Below, one piece after another: positions 14,111 to 26,092 of a DNA stretch of 64,000 bases; the stretch's first letter is position 1; every line of letters begins with the position of its first letter. The position numbers were made by a program, and so were the translations under genes. The notes under the pieces were generated by a model. It searched no databases and was not told the origin of the DNA. It saw nothing but the letters and a program-made list of their open reading frames with translations. Source of the stretch: Phoronis australis (lineage: Eukaryota; Phoronida; Phoronidae); assembly GCA_002633005.1 (NCBI GenBank), contig NMRA01000314.1, forward strand, positions 93,362 to 157,361, read 5' to 3'.

Positions 14111-16160
14111 ACTTTGCAAATGTCCGTTAAGTGGCACGGGCTCAACGTATCGTAGTAAACATTTCCTTAATGATGAAGCCATGCCAAAAATCGAGTATTT
14201 AAAAAGTCCTGCTTTTTCATTATAAAAACTTTGAATGTCATTGTAAGCAATCTTTGATGACTACAATTGCATTTTATGAATTTAAATGAATCCTTCCTCG
14301 TTACATTTGTTTGTTATACTAGTGGCAGCACGATTTCGTCTATTAACATCACGTCTATTTTGAAGAGATTGTTTGCATCTTCAGAGAGTGTATTCGTACC
14401 AATCGGACACAATAAATCAACGACACCAACCGTTGAGAGAAACGTAAATACTTTTCACTGAGGAGCACGTGATTAACTGTACAGGAAAGCTTTGCGCAGG
14501 CATGGTGCAAAATAAACATCGGCAATGAAGTTGCATGCAAATTGCACGTGTTTATAATGCAAAACTGTACCGAAAGTAAACAAAGATTTAGCAGACGATC
14601 CGTCTCAGGTACATTTTGTTTCAGAACATCCAGTTCAAATACTGAAGACTTCACATGTACTTTCAAATTAAAAACGGCCTTAGCAACTGATGAGTTATGT
14701 ATATAAGACACTCTTGGCCATTTCCTGCAGTGTGTAAATTGCTGTAGCCCTCTGAAGAATTCATGCCATTAAAGTACGTCCGTTCAGGTATGAGAATAGC
14801 AACTCACTACAGACGTTGGCCAACTGAATCGAAAAGTAATACAACATGACATGCACTTGCGGTGTCAAAAAAACCGAATTAGGTCCCTCGTCACTGCAAA
14901 CTAGATCCATTTCCTTGGAATGTCAATGCCGTTATGTCGTGGAATTACCTTGCTCGTTTGTTTGCTTGTTTGCACCCTCAAAAGTGGCAACAGCTGTTTA
15001 CAAATGACTTCTACACGTGATACGGAGTTCGGTACGAGTTCGGGGCCTATTGTTTTAGGTCAATGCGGTCGCAAGATGACGCTGCGGCGTTATGGTTTAT
15101 ATTTTGCTGCGCATAGCTCCCTGCACGTGAATCTTCCACTTGTTTGCCATTTTGTTTGATTACGAGGTGTTGCGTTCAAGCTACAAATGGTTGTGCATGT
15201 TTGGAACTCGCGCACTTTCATGTTTACGTTGTTGAAATTGATGCTAAAACTAGACATTGTGTCATACGAGGGCATCAGATAGGTGTAACTCCGTGAGCAG
15301 TGCAAATCAAAAATGCTACCCGCTAGTATTGCAAAGTGAGGGGTTGCGAGCATTTCACTAAACGTCACACCCAATGAGCTGAGACATTTAAAGTACACGA
15401 GAAAGTGTTTCTATCAACTTATCAATGCATGCTGCCAAGATTCGCTTCATGAAATATTGCAAAGAAAATGAACTTTCTGCATGTAGCTACCGGTAATCAC
15501 AAGTGTGACCCGGAGTCGTAAAAGGTTACAAATTTCTTCCACAGGATTTTGAGAGGTTCTGCCATGCCCCTGAGTTGTTTTTGCTTTTAAGTTCTGGATT
15601 TTTTTTAAATTGATAGTAGTAATTTTTCGTTATTTCGCATGGGTAAAGCTGTCATTATCGATTTTCAAAGGCTGCAAGGCGTCCTTGTGAATAATAACTA
15701 AAATTCAATTTAAGACAGTTTCAGGTTACATTGCAAACCAAGGTTACAATGAAAAGCACTTTCTTAAAGTTCATTTTTGTTTGAAAAGTTTCAAAAATTT
15801 TATTTTTCATCGAATGTTGCGCGCTGCGACACCTTTCATTGCCACAATGGGAAGGCAAACGCTGACAACTGCACTTCCTATGTTAAGCCTCTCATACTGG
15901 TTCCTAGGTTAAGCCTTGAAACTTGGTCTTAAAGTTCTACTCGCAAATTATCAAGTGAAGTCAAGCCAAGCCAATTTAATTATAGTTGGTTAAAGTGAAA
16001 CAAGAAGAAACATTAGTCACAGGCTAGTGTACCGACAAATAAATATCTAAGTTATAAAATAAATAAATAGGAAACTAAAACAAACATTAAACTACTATAT
16101 ACAAGATTAACAATTAGCACGATAAGAGAGATTATGTTTGGAAATCACAGGCTCTGCTAT
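14110..16160. other. Spacer, no gene seen
   Basis: A frame at 14920-15159 begins with a hydrophobic stretch but has no further support. Confidence 0.45.
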
Positions 16161-16162
16161 GT

Positions 16163-16456
16163 CTATGTGTTGGCATATTGCACAAATCGTGTCTTCAGGT
16201 GTAGGCTCGATCTCGCCTCTTCTGATAAAGAGTTCTACAAATTAGAGCCACAGACTCTGAACGACCATCGCAGACCATAGCGAGTGCTTCTGCACTCGGG
16301 AATGTTTGTCCTGTTGGATGATCTCAAATTATATGGGGTCCTGCGAATCGTGAGAAGGTCCCACAGAAATGGGGGTGACAAGTGGTTCAAAATTTTGATA
16401 GCTTCTTTTAGAATCATTCTCTGTCTACCAGAGTTTTCAAGACCAGTTGATGACAT
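16163..16456 (-). pseudogene. LINE retrotransposon reverse-transcriptase C-terminus (broken)
   Basis: Reads PPFLWDLLTIRRTPYNLRSS, then a conserved YG.R.F...G..LW-type ending, the usual C-terminal signature of Jockey/CR1/L2-like LINE ORF2 proteins. The tryptophan of the expected LWNSL motif is a stop (at about 16235), after which the frame continues NSLSEEARSSLHLKTRF to a stop at 16163. A+T-rich sequence with AATAAAT-like repeats (about 16037-16072) lies on its 3' side. It is 5'-truncated; no catalytic YADD region is visible upstream. Confidence 0.75.
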
Positions 16457-16573
16457 TTACTTAAGACAATATCAATAAATGACGTCACTGTACATTACAT
16501 ATACCCAAATCGTTTGTTAGATTTTAGGCGGTTTTATTTACACGCTTTGCAGCGATGCCGGTTTGTCCCACTG

Positions 16574-16690
16574 GAGAACTGCAGTGGGGTACGTCACAGG
16601 CCCACCAATACACTTATCAAACTATGAGAGTGAGAACTGCAGTGTGGTACGTCACAGGCCCACCAACACACTTATCAAACTATGAGAGTG
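16574..16690. repeat. 58-bp tandem duplication
   Basis: Two copies beginning GAGAACTGCAGTG at 16574 and 16632, with few differences. Confidence 0.88.
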
Positions 16691-16844
16691 AGAACCATGA
16701 GCTGGGGAGACCTCGTCATTGGAAGGGTGGCAACATATATAAAGACGAAGAACTCACACTTTACTGACAACGATCACATGAATGTATTCTTAATGATACG
16801 CTATCGATTAACTCAGGCTAAAAATCAACAGCTGCCTTGCGGCG

Positions 16845-16930
16845 AGAAAATCTAGCCACGCGCTCTTATTGAAAACACACGGCGATTTCTCGCGTAATCT
16901 CGCGAGATCTTGCTTTTGAAACTATGTACT
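16845..16930 (-). mobile_element. MITE family M1, diverged fragment
   Basis: Shares the internal GCGTAATCTCGCGAGATCTT block and surrounding order with the nested copy at 27376-27516. Terminal repeats are not recognisable. Confidence 0.5.
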
Positions 16931-17789
16931 AGGGTTAGTGAACTCGACTCAAGTCTACACTGGGGCACCAGCCCCCGCCCTCTGTTGTTGGTTTCTAGTG
17001 ATGTATCGAGGGATCAAGAGACCTTATTTAGAATTGATACAACGGATATGGTGTAATCTATTTATCAACTAATCAACTTCAAACATTTTGCGACATCGAA
17101 TTGACGACGATCAGTGTACAAGTACCAATTAGAGTCTTTTAAGGACAGTATTGTCGGAGAACTTTAGGCAGAAGTGGGAACGTGATACATCCCAGATTTT
17201 TTGCCATCGAAGTTGTTTACATGATTGAGTGTACATCCATGTAGTTTCAGTTCAACGCAGGAGACGGGTCCGTCACGGAAAACGAACCACTGTCATGTTC
17301 GAGCTGTTTAGGTTCGTGTCGGTAAATGTTAATTTTTTTATATTCTCTTTGAATGGCTACAAGAACATGGGTTAATAAAATTATTTGATTATCACAACCC
17401 GAGTAGTTGCATCCCTTGTGAGATTGAGGATGAGAAATACACGTAGAGTTTGTTTCATACACTAATGTGAATTTGTTCAATTTTGCACCCACCGACGAAG
17501 TTATCAAAGGTGAATGGAAAACAATACATTTGCATACGATATTTAAGAGTTCTGTGGTTTTATCAATATAATTGTGTTTTCGAAGTAAAAGTCTATAACT
17601 AGTACATTTAAAACATTTGTGTGTAGCTTTTATACGAAAAATGCTTTCAACTCGTACGCAAGAAACAGTTCTAGTACATATAAATATAATAGCTCAAATC
17701 AAAGGGCTACGTTGTTGTTGGCTCCCAAAAAATAGATGATTTGTAAAATATTTGAACGCCGATACGACACCTCTCGGTGATGCAAGAGC

Positions 17790-18060
17790 GCCTGCCGACA
17801 CTTACTTCGTAAGCCAACCCTAGCGTTTAATTATATCTTTGGTGGATCTAGTTACGTTGTCTGCCTGTGTAACCACGTGCAATATTTTGAGACGAGAAAA
17901 ACATTACACTTTCCTTAAATAACGGGATTAAAAGCAATGCCAAGAAACCATTTCTGTTTATGGTAACTTGATTTTAATTCTTCTGCTTCTCATTCTAATG
18001 ATTTGATTCTTTGCAAAACTATTTTGAGCGAACTCAGGAAATGTATTTGATTTCCTGAAT
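17790..18060. repeat. Diverged dispersed repeat R3, copy 2
   Basis: AAAAACATTA, AAAGCAATGCCAAG, and TTCTTCTGCTTCTC-type segments occur in the same order as in copy 1. Confidence 0.45.
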
Positions 18061-18744
18061 AGTTTTAATCGACCACATAAACAATGCTTAAGTTCCCAAA
18101 TATTCGCATACTCGTCTGGTAAGCGTAAGTACGTCGTTTCAGATATTGATAAAACATAGAAAATGAGAGAAACTTTATGATCGTTCGATTTCCTGAAAGA
18201 AATGGCGATTTTCTATACGACATGCAATCGCCGTCTTTTGTATCAGAAAAATAAACCGCAGCAAGTTCATTTGATGATGATCAATTTTGACCGTACCCAA
18301 CGTGTCCAGTCCGATCGAAAAACATGAGAAAGTTAACTTTTGAAACTAAATTCAAAAATCAAACGATGGCGTTTCGAAGCTTGTTCAACACCTGATGAAA
18401 TTGCAGTGTAGAAATATTGATTTTCATGACTTGCCATGTTCTCATAATATCTAACTTTGCCTGGTATTGTCAGACAATGCCTCTTAATGTTCATGTTACT
18501 AAATAGCCGCCACTGCATCGATGTTTATTCACGATAAATAGAAACCAAAGATTCTTGGTGATTCACTTTCGCATTTCTATTGTTAGATCTGCTAATTACA
18601 TGGCCGTTCGTGGTTAACGAATATTAGCGCCATGTTACTTATCACAGACGTATGAAAATGCTTGACGGCACAGCGAAACCGCGTCACTAGAATGTTATTG
18701 TATTGCTGGAAAATTTACACGCAAACAAAATAGTAGAAATGCAT

Positions 18745-19158
18745 TCAACAGGGACAAAAGGAGGGCTCCATGCCACTAAAAATTTCCGTAACTGTGCCCT
18801 TTGCGTTTTTGCTGTTACATGGACCTCGGAAAGGTACACCCCCAATGTTGAGCGTTGTTATTGTCTTCCTTAGTGGTTTTTTGTTATGTTTTATTGCAAA
18901 GTCATTGAAAGAGCACTGCTGATAACAATGATTGGAGCTCTGTAGGTGAATATTTACATGTGAATTACTGTCAGAATTTAGATGTTCCTTGGTCCTGGTT
19001 TTCAAATGGCGAACAGTTTCGCCTATATAACTGGAGCCACATCCAGCGCAGATAAATTTGTATACTACCTTGGACCGTAGACCCATAGAAATTTTGTCCT
19101 TAGGGTTAAATAAACTCGACAGTTTTAGAGATGTTTTATGATGTTTTTCTATGTTCAT
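18745..19158 (-). pseudogene. Penelope-like element fragment with GIY-YIG endonuclease domain
   Basis: Reads LRSKVVYKFICAGCGSSYIG then ETVRHLKTRTKEHL, the zinc-finger-like CxxC and GIY-YIG core of Penelope-like retroelements, with the catalytic arginine present. It is preceded by LSSLFNPKDK, the linker normally found between reverse transcriptase and endonuclease. No reverse transcriptase is seen upstream (above 19158) and the distal part with the catalytic glutamate (NSxELRxxEAL type) is replaced by unrelated sequence, so this is a truncated relic. Confidence 0.8.
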
Positions 19159-19984
19159 CTTTACAGTATTGTTTTGCCAATTTCCTGCAATCCAGTTATC
19201 CTTTTTTATCTATGACAACATTCCTTCGCTTAGGCCACGGCTATAGTACATCTCGGAATATAAGCGTGCTCTGTTCCACAATCCTTAAATTGTGACAGTT
19301 TACGCAGTCTCCCAATTCGCAAGCTTTCGCATTTTTTCGTTGCGACAACGGTTTGTGGTTCGCGGCGTAGTACAAACTGTTGAAACCGACGCGATGTTGT
19401 TGTATATTCAGAAGCAAAAACTGGAAGTTTGATTTTTAAGCTTACTTCACATAATTAGCTGGAATAAATAGAAAAGGTTTAGTTTGACAGGAAATGTTGA
19501 CGACGTATAAAATTACGTTGGGTTACGATTTAGAATTTTTCCAAGAACTGGCGACAAGTTGGGCCTGAGAGTTGAAGTTGAACCTTAGTTGGCGAAACAG
19601 TGTCTCATACGTCAACACCTGAAACGAAAGGTTTTTAGAAATACGAGTGTTATGAATACACCGTGGCTGCAAGTTAATCAGTTAAAACTTAGGCAAAATA
19701 TTTAATAGAATGTCCTCTGGGCCAACAGAGTTATTTTTATTTTTACCAAGTATTGAAGGCCGAGTGCCAAATGCAGTTTCTGACCAAATTGTAATACCGG
19801 CACATTTAAAAACAGTTCTTGAAGCTTTGATGATATCTTGAAAATTTTATGGCTTTTGACCCAGCAAAACTCCGGCAATTTGCTTGTCACCTGATGACGA
19901 CTCCGGTCGCTATCACAACCCATGCATTGCCGTGTTCAGAAACTCGTCTTTCGCAGACACACACGCTTTCTACACTATATGTGT

Positions 19985-20345
19985 TTCGACCTCGCGAGCG
20001 AAATGATGTGAAAGGACTTGTTTACTCCGTAAGCCATCACTAGCACGTAAAATCTTACTGATATACTATTAGATTATCTCCACTACATGGAGTACTTTCA
20101 GACGAAACGGTATGACGTTAACTTGTAAAATTGAGCATCAAAAACAATGATAGACAATCATTTCTGCTAAATTGATAACTAGGCCTCATTTGTCGTGCTT
20201 CCCTAGCTCGTATAATGTATGTTTACTGAACTACACTGTATTTCTGTGAGGACTCGCCAAATGTCGTCAAGTTCCGCAAGTTGTTTAGCAGTTCTTTGGT
20301 TAGCCGACTCATGGACGAAACGGTTTCGCCACCTGGTGGCTGGGA
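19985..20345. repeat. Diverged dispersed repeat R3, copy 3
   Basis: Shares AGATTATCTCCAC and TTGAGCATCAAAAACAATG with copy 1 and ends near CGCCACCTGGTGGC. Confidence 0.45.
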
Positions 20346-21114
20346 AGGCAACTTGCGGAAAATAACAAAATCCGCCACTATGAAGTCTTACGTGTCACAG
20401 AAGTCACGCGTCTTCTGAGGTGTTTGTGCTTTTAAGGTAAAACTTTCAATTACGATGAAGTTTAGCTCAATGCTACTGTGATGCAATTGGGCGCATACAA
20501 AAACTGCTCAAGCCTGGCGCCATAGTTTAAATTGCTTTGATCACTTAAATTATATAGGCAATTGCCACAGAAGAGTCCTTTCACATTTCTGGTGCAGATG
20601 CCCAGAAGCACGAAAAGTTGGTGTGAGTGCACGAGAAATAACGTGACTTAAGTCGAATGGTCATTGTTGTCTTTGGAACTTTGTAGTCAGTGCTTACATG
20701 CTTATATCGAAAAAAAAATAAAATCAGCTGGCAAATGGGTGCATAGATGAGATTTTCATTGTCTGTTTCACTCTACTTGGATATTTTTACACCTGCGTGG
20801 TCATCAATTAATTTGCAGAACAGGACTCGCCGCTATAAGTCACGGTCGGACCCTGTGCTGCAGTCACAATAGTGTTTTGTTTACAAAAGTTGTGACTACG
20901 TATGTAAACCAGAGTGTTTCGTAGATTTAACGTATAGTTGAGAGCAAAGTTCTCCGCAGATGAAATAAAATGGCTGTGCTTATTAAACGCATTAGAAGTT
21001 TCCGAACATGTTGCTTTTCTGGGAAACACGTTTTGCGGGTGATGTTTGCATTTGACTATTCAATTCGCCTTTTCGCTTATAGCGTTGAACTCCATTGGGA
21101 TGCCTGGATATAGT

Positions 21115-21189
21115 GGTCCCGTTGGCTCAGTGGCGAGAGCGTCTATACGGTTATTAGAAGATCCTGGGTTCGAGTCCTGGTCGGGGGCA
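21115..21189 (+). repeat. tRNA-derived SINE head 1
   Basis: Contains an A-box-like TGGCTCAGTGG and a B-box GGTTCGAGTCC at tRNA-like spacing, with a T-arm-like stem. The anticodon arm is abnormal, so this is a tRNA-derived repeat or pseudogene rather than a working tRNA. Confidence 0.6.
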
Positions 21190-21375
21190 GAAATCTTTTC
21201 GGACTTATATTCATTAGATCACTTGATGTGATCAAAAAGATGACGCATTGAACGGGATAAACTACTTGCAACATATTCCAAACCTCACTGAAAAAGATGA
21301 TGTTTATACACATAACGGAGATCATGGGTAAGAAGCCCATCATTAAGTCTGACTCGATTTCTGTGTCTGACCAGT

Positions 21376-21452
21376 GGTCCCGCTGGCTCAGTGACTAGAG
21401 CGTCTCCACGGTTGGCAGAAGGTTCCCTGTTCGAGTCTCAGTAGGGTTCAGA
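21376..21452 (+). repeat. tRNA-derived SINE head 2
   Basis: Starts GGTCCCGCTGGCTCAGTGAC and ends with TGTTCGAGTCTC. It is clearly related to the head 260 bp upstream but more decayed in the B box. Confidence 0.55.
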
Positions 21453-21505
21453 CACCTTTTCCCACCTATCAGAACGCAGCGAACCAGCGAGGCAAACTAA
21501 TACCA

Positions 21506-21964
21506 CCGTCACACCAGAGGGTCGGTGCCACTACGGTTTTTGGTCAAAACCGCCATCACCGTAGTGACACCGCCAGAAGTGTTTCATAGTTTTCCCCTAC
21601 CCGTCACACATGTTTTTTTCTTCGCGACACGGGATAGCCGTACATGTAGGGTCTCTCTTATACGTTTCCGGTGATTGCACGGCGGTTGTACTGCGGAAGC
21701 ACGGGGGTGATGGAGGTGGTACTGCGGTCTTTGTGCGGTGCCACGGCGGACATGATTGACAATGTCACAGCGATCTCACTGCGGCCGGATTGGCCCAACC
21801 CGCGGTGGCACTGCGGAAGTTTGGAGCATGTTCAAAGTTTCCACCGTGCCACCGCGAAGGTCCGCGGTGCTACGGCGATCAATGGAGGAACCACGGCGGA
21901 ACCGCGGCGATCATGGCGGTGGCCCTGCGGTTTATGCCGTACACGCACAGCACCGGTGTGACGG
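21506..21964. mobile_element. G+C-rich 459-bp inverted-repeat element
   Basis: Perfect 10-bp ends CCGTCACACC/GGTGTGACGG, extendable to about 15 bp with mismatches. The interior is a mosaic of short CGGCGG/CCGCGG/TGCGGAAG repeats and is far richer in G+C than its surroundings. The open frames inside are repeat artefacts. It lies directly after two SINE heads. Confidence 0.5.
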
Positions 21965-21999
21965 GGTTATAACTAACACTAGACTCTTGGTCAATGTTG

Positions 22000-22890
22000 C
22001 ATCAATGGTTTGTAAAAAGGTTTTTTTTGGTCCACAAACAACGGAAATACTAGGAACCAAAATCTTGAAGACATTTGTAAAGGTCAGCTTTGACTATGCC
22101 TTATTACACTGCGGCTGAATTTTCTAGCTTCACGTAGGATTTCGCGTGATTGCGCCTGATCTTGGAACTATGGTCTGCTGTGACACTCACTATCCATGTG
22201 AGTGTCCTACTCAAACAAGACCAATGCAGTCATTTATCAATGAATTCCGAGTGTTGCGACAAAGACGTCCTTTTCCGTTCGCAGTCAAAACCGACTACCT
22301 TTTCGTTGTGACAACAAAGGCAATGCTTCAGGTATACAGTGAAATCTGATCTCGGCTACAAGCATGAAACCTGGAACATTACTATTCTAGACTATGTTCA
22401 TTTTCAAGATTCAAGTTACAAACTTGAGTCGAAATTCGAGATTTCGAGTTTAGGCTCAAACTTGTGACTTCAATGTTGGGGTCATAAAGTGCAAAATAGG
22501 ATTACAAATGATTCGTGTAAACTCAAGAACAGAATTGTAGATAATTATTTTGATTACGCTTTCATGTAGAAGAAAAATGTCGAAAATAAATTCAAGTTCG
22601 GTTTCTAGTAGACATATAGTTCCCCAGGCATTGAACTCGAACTCAAAACCGTTGAACTCTAAATTGTATTAGGCAAGGAGACTGTAGCTAGGTTTCGAGA
22701 ATAGAACGTCTAGATAGCTGACAACTCCGTGTACGGTTTCTGTGGTCTGCACTTTTGCGGCAGTTAGGCAGGTAACGATCATCAACAGTATCCACGCGAT
22801 GTGAGGAATAAGCACCATCCAGTTTTACATCAGATTTGGATCTGATCATGTTCACTAAAGAACATCACCGTGTTGAATTGTAACTTCGTA
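22000..22890. other. Spacer, no gene seen
   Basis: No conserved exon or repeat recognised. Confidence 0.45.
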
Positions 22891-22894
22891 TCTG

Positions 22895-23035
22895 CATGGA
22901 CGGCGCACCCTAGGGGGCTGGGGGGTTGTAGCTCCCCACTTTTTTCAGTGCTGCGCCATCCATTGTCTATGGGCGGCGCACCGCAGGTGGGCTGGGGGTA
23001 TAGCCCTCCATTTTTTCAGTTCTGCGTTGCCCATG
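22895..23035. mobile_element. Two tandem foldback elements F1
   Basis: Copy one is about 22895-22964 (CATGGACGGCGC...GCGCCATCCATT) and copy two about 22969-23035 (TATGGGCGGCGC...CTGCGTTGCCCATG). Both keep the CTTTTTTCAGT core seen at 38300-38375. Confidence 0.58.
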
Positions 23036-23115
23036 ATCTGCCGGGCTTTACACAACAACTAGACCTCAAAAGGTGCTCAGAACAACCCATGCAAGAACTG
23101 ACATTTCGCCACCCC

Positions 23116-23170
23116 TAATTGTCCAGCCACGGTTGTCAAGCCACGGTTGTCCAGCCACAGTTGTTCAGCT
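23116..23170. repeat. 15-16-bp tandem repeat
   Basis: Three to four copies of GTTGTCCAGCCACG with small changes, just after the foldback pair. Confidence 0.75.
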
Positions 23171-23339
23171 CTAATTGTACACGCGTTAGAAGACATCGTC
23201 TAATCACCCTCTCTACAGTCCACCACGTGACGTACATTCATCCACGCTCTCGCTCACCCACACAATCACACAACACATGTTTCTTAATCAACTCATACTT
23301 AAATTTCCCAAATTCATTAAATGTTAGCCCACTTTAGTT

Positions 23340-25735
23340 TTTACTGGCTACATCTTTTACACCGTTGAAGTAATGACAAAATTCAAAAAAGCGTGCTTAT
23401 ATAATTTCTTTCCTCTACAGTAACAGAATGTCGGGTACAACCAAAATACTTTTACATATAAGAAAGTGTCTCATGTCGACCAATACACTTGTCGATAACA
23501 TCTCAGTTAAACCTAATTCAGGATTTTTTGCCACAGCATAGTCCCAAAAAGGCATTTTAATGTCTCAACTGACGTTTTTCATCAAATGTGACTGCTATCT
23601 TGTTTCGCACGCACACCGTTCCCGCACCCACGCCCGCACACGGATTGCCCGCAGAAACACCGACAAGTTGCAAATCCCTGCCAGGGATACGTACGCGTTT
23701 CGTATCACAGTTCTTTTGCTAATCAATGGAAGACAAACTGAATTCTAATGAATCATTTACAGAGGACATTTCCATACAACTGGTTATCCGCTGCGAAATC
23801 TCACACGTAGGGCATTACTGCATTAACAGTCATTCTAGTCTAATTTGGGCAGCTAATAGACAGTTTTATTGGCCTTATTGCAAGTCTTTGTTTCTAAATT
23901 AGTTTTTCCTCCTAATAAAATCCCTTCCATTTCCTCGCATATTTTAACCGCGTCAACTTTTGTGAAATCGTCTGAGCTCCTGTTCAATAACCACACACAA
24001 AAGAATGTGTATCAGAGCATTCGATATGGCGACTACTCACGTGACTTCGGCGAGTTGCCACTATCACTGCGTCCTTCGGACAGTTAAGTTGTAAATGGCC
24101 GCTATATTTCGGAAATTCACAAATCATGTCATCTGGATTCGGCAATGATGTTATGCTTAAGTATTCGCCTACTAGATTCAATTGTATTTAATAAAATTAG
24201 TTTAAATTCGGTAATTACCATAAATGTTGTTGAAGCTCATCTGGCATTCATGCAATGTGTATTTTTAAGGTTTTATTTCCGCAAACGCGAATGCTTATCC
24301 TCAAATATGGAGCATCTGAAAGGTATGAACTTTTTGTGTCATTATTCCGTTGTTGGCGCTGTACAGGGACATGCGAATGTAATATCGAAAATGACAAATC
24401 AGCGTCTTCTGTACGGTAACGGGACAGACAAGCTTAACTCAGATGCCATTTAAAAACCCAGTGAAACACCGCAAAATTGCAAATGCGCCTAAGTAAGCAC
24501 AGCATTTCTAGTTTTTCATTCATCTCGACACAATTGGTCTTCGCAGCTGATTGTCGGTTTGGGACGCCAAATTCGCTCTGAACACAGATAGGTCATAGTA
24601 ATTAACACAATTGCAGTCCCACTAGAGATGTGATTTGTCCTGTTAACTATTCTAATAACCAAAGCCAAAGGTTTTGCACACACAAATTGCAACTGTACTG
24701 ATCTATATTTTGACTTTGCAATTTCATTGGTGTTCATTTATGACCACTTTAAAACTAATTCTCATGGAGTGAACTGTCACACTTCCAGTGGCGGTTTAGT
24801 AAGTTCTCGCCTGTGTAAACGCTTGTTTTGAATCCCGGCTGCGTCTTTCATTATTGATGTCGTCGCCACGTTAATGTTTATTGATTATTAAACAGACAGA
24901 AAACGATCTCTTTCGGTTTGGGTCGCTTAAATTGCCTCCGAAACAGCGGTACATATAGACAAAACGACAGGTTGTCAAGGATTTCCGCAATCAAAAATGC
25001 AGTATGAATAGTACAACACCCGTAAGCGTAAACGACTGATAAAACAGAGTGTCGTAATGAAGCGATTTTAGATATCCCATGTTCTAATGTTTCGTGCACG
25101 TGCGTTTCTGTGCGTCTAGAATGCGAAGCATACAGGGTGTTAGAACGCACAATGAAACTGCCGGAGACTTTGCGGTTATCTATTTTATTACTAAGGGCTC
25201 CCGGCCCTTTATTTTAGCATATATGGAAGTTAAAGGGACAGTTTGGATGTCAATGTTGAATTATTAATCGGAGCCTTATGGGATTTAAAAACATTAACGC
25301 ACATATCCAATCTTGAAATTGCTGCTAGTGCTAAGTGAGCCGGTAACTCGAGTCTCAAACAATGCATAAAAGCGCAATTTTAGGGTTGGCTAACCGCAGT
25401 AAACTCATTACTTTTGTTCCTGAGTAACTGATGGCTCCGATACTCTTTTGGTAGCGAAAAATAAATCCTGTCATGGTAAGGAAAACTATGGGACCGATTT
25501 CATGACCTTGCATGGCCTAATTCACGTCTCGCTTTTTGACTGCTAAAACAAACACGTTTCTGCTGATGCTCTGCGGAAATGTGTGCCACTGCACTTGCAT
25601 CGCTATAGAGGTTCGTGAACGTTTCCTTCATTAGGCTTATTATTTTTCTGTTGTAAACGCACAAGTAATAGTAAAAACGCTTTATTGACGATCCTGCTTG
25701 CTTTCATTCGAGCGCAGGTGGAATGTGTAGTATCA
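23340..25735. other. Spacer, no gene seen
   Basis: Short frames only. Confidence 0.45.
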
Positions 25736-25737
25736 AA

Positions 25738-26062
25738 TGACGTCAGGCCAATGAGCCAATCAGCACTGGGCTTACCACCGGAAGTATTTTGCCTTGATTA
25801 AGATCTAGCCTTTGCGGAGGTGAAATTTACATTCAACAATTAACCGTGTATAGTCAATAAAACAAATTGCTTAAGTCAATAGAAAGTGGAAAGAAATTCT
25901 CATTTGACGTTAATTTGCAGTTAAACAGTTACTTGAATAATTGGTCCAATCAGCGAGATTTCGTCGAGCACAATAGAAATCGTTTTACGTCAGCCGGAAA
26001 GCGACGCTAAAGTCCTGCTATATATCTGCTTTATAAGGTTTATATTTCCATTTGCTGGTTCT
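25738..26062 (+). promoter_or_regulatory. Candidate RNA polymerase II promoter of the neuropeptide gene
   Basis: In order: a full CRE palindrome TGACGTCA (25738), two CCAAT boxes (about 25748 and 25755), another CCAAT (about 25945), CRE-like TTACGTCA (25985) and TATA sequences at 26018-26026 and 26031-26038. A GT donor follows within 60 bases. CRE control is known for vertebrate CCK. The assignment to the gene 4.5 kb downstream is inference; no other + strand gene is seen between. Confidence 0.5.
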
Positions 26063-26092
26063 GCCAAGTCGTCGAACAATCGCCAATATCAG
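26049..26092 (+). other. Possible non-coding first exon of the neuropeptide gene
   Basis: Begins about 30 bases after the TATA sequence and ends CAG before GTTAGT (donor at 26093). It contains no ATG. The matching acceptor CCTATTTCAG ends at 30489, giving a 4.4 kb 5'-UTR intron. The exact transcription start is not determinable from sequence. Confidence 0.4.

Noticed and set aside
14920-15159. Secreted small protein with hydrophobic N-terminus
   Set aside because: Only a hydrophobic start; no processing sites, cysteine pattern or neighbouring exons.
21115-21189. Functional tRNA gene
   Set aside because: A and B boxes exist, but the anticodon arm is abnormal and the acceptor stem mismatched.
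21671-22118. Three overlapping + frames
   Set aside because: They lie in the G+C-rich inverted-repeat element and come from its CGG-type repeats.
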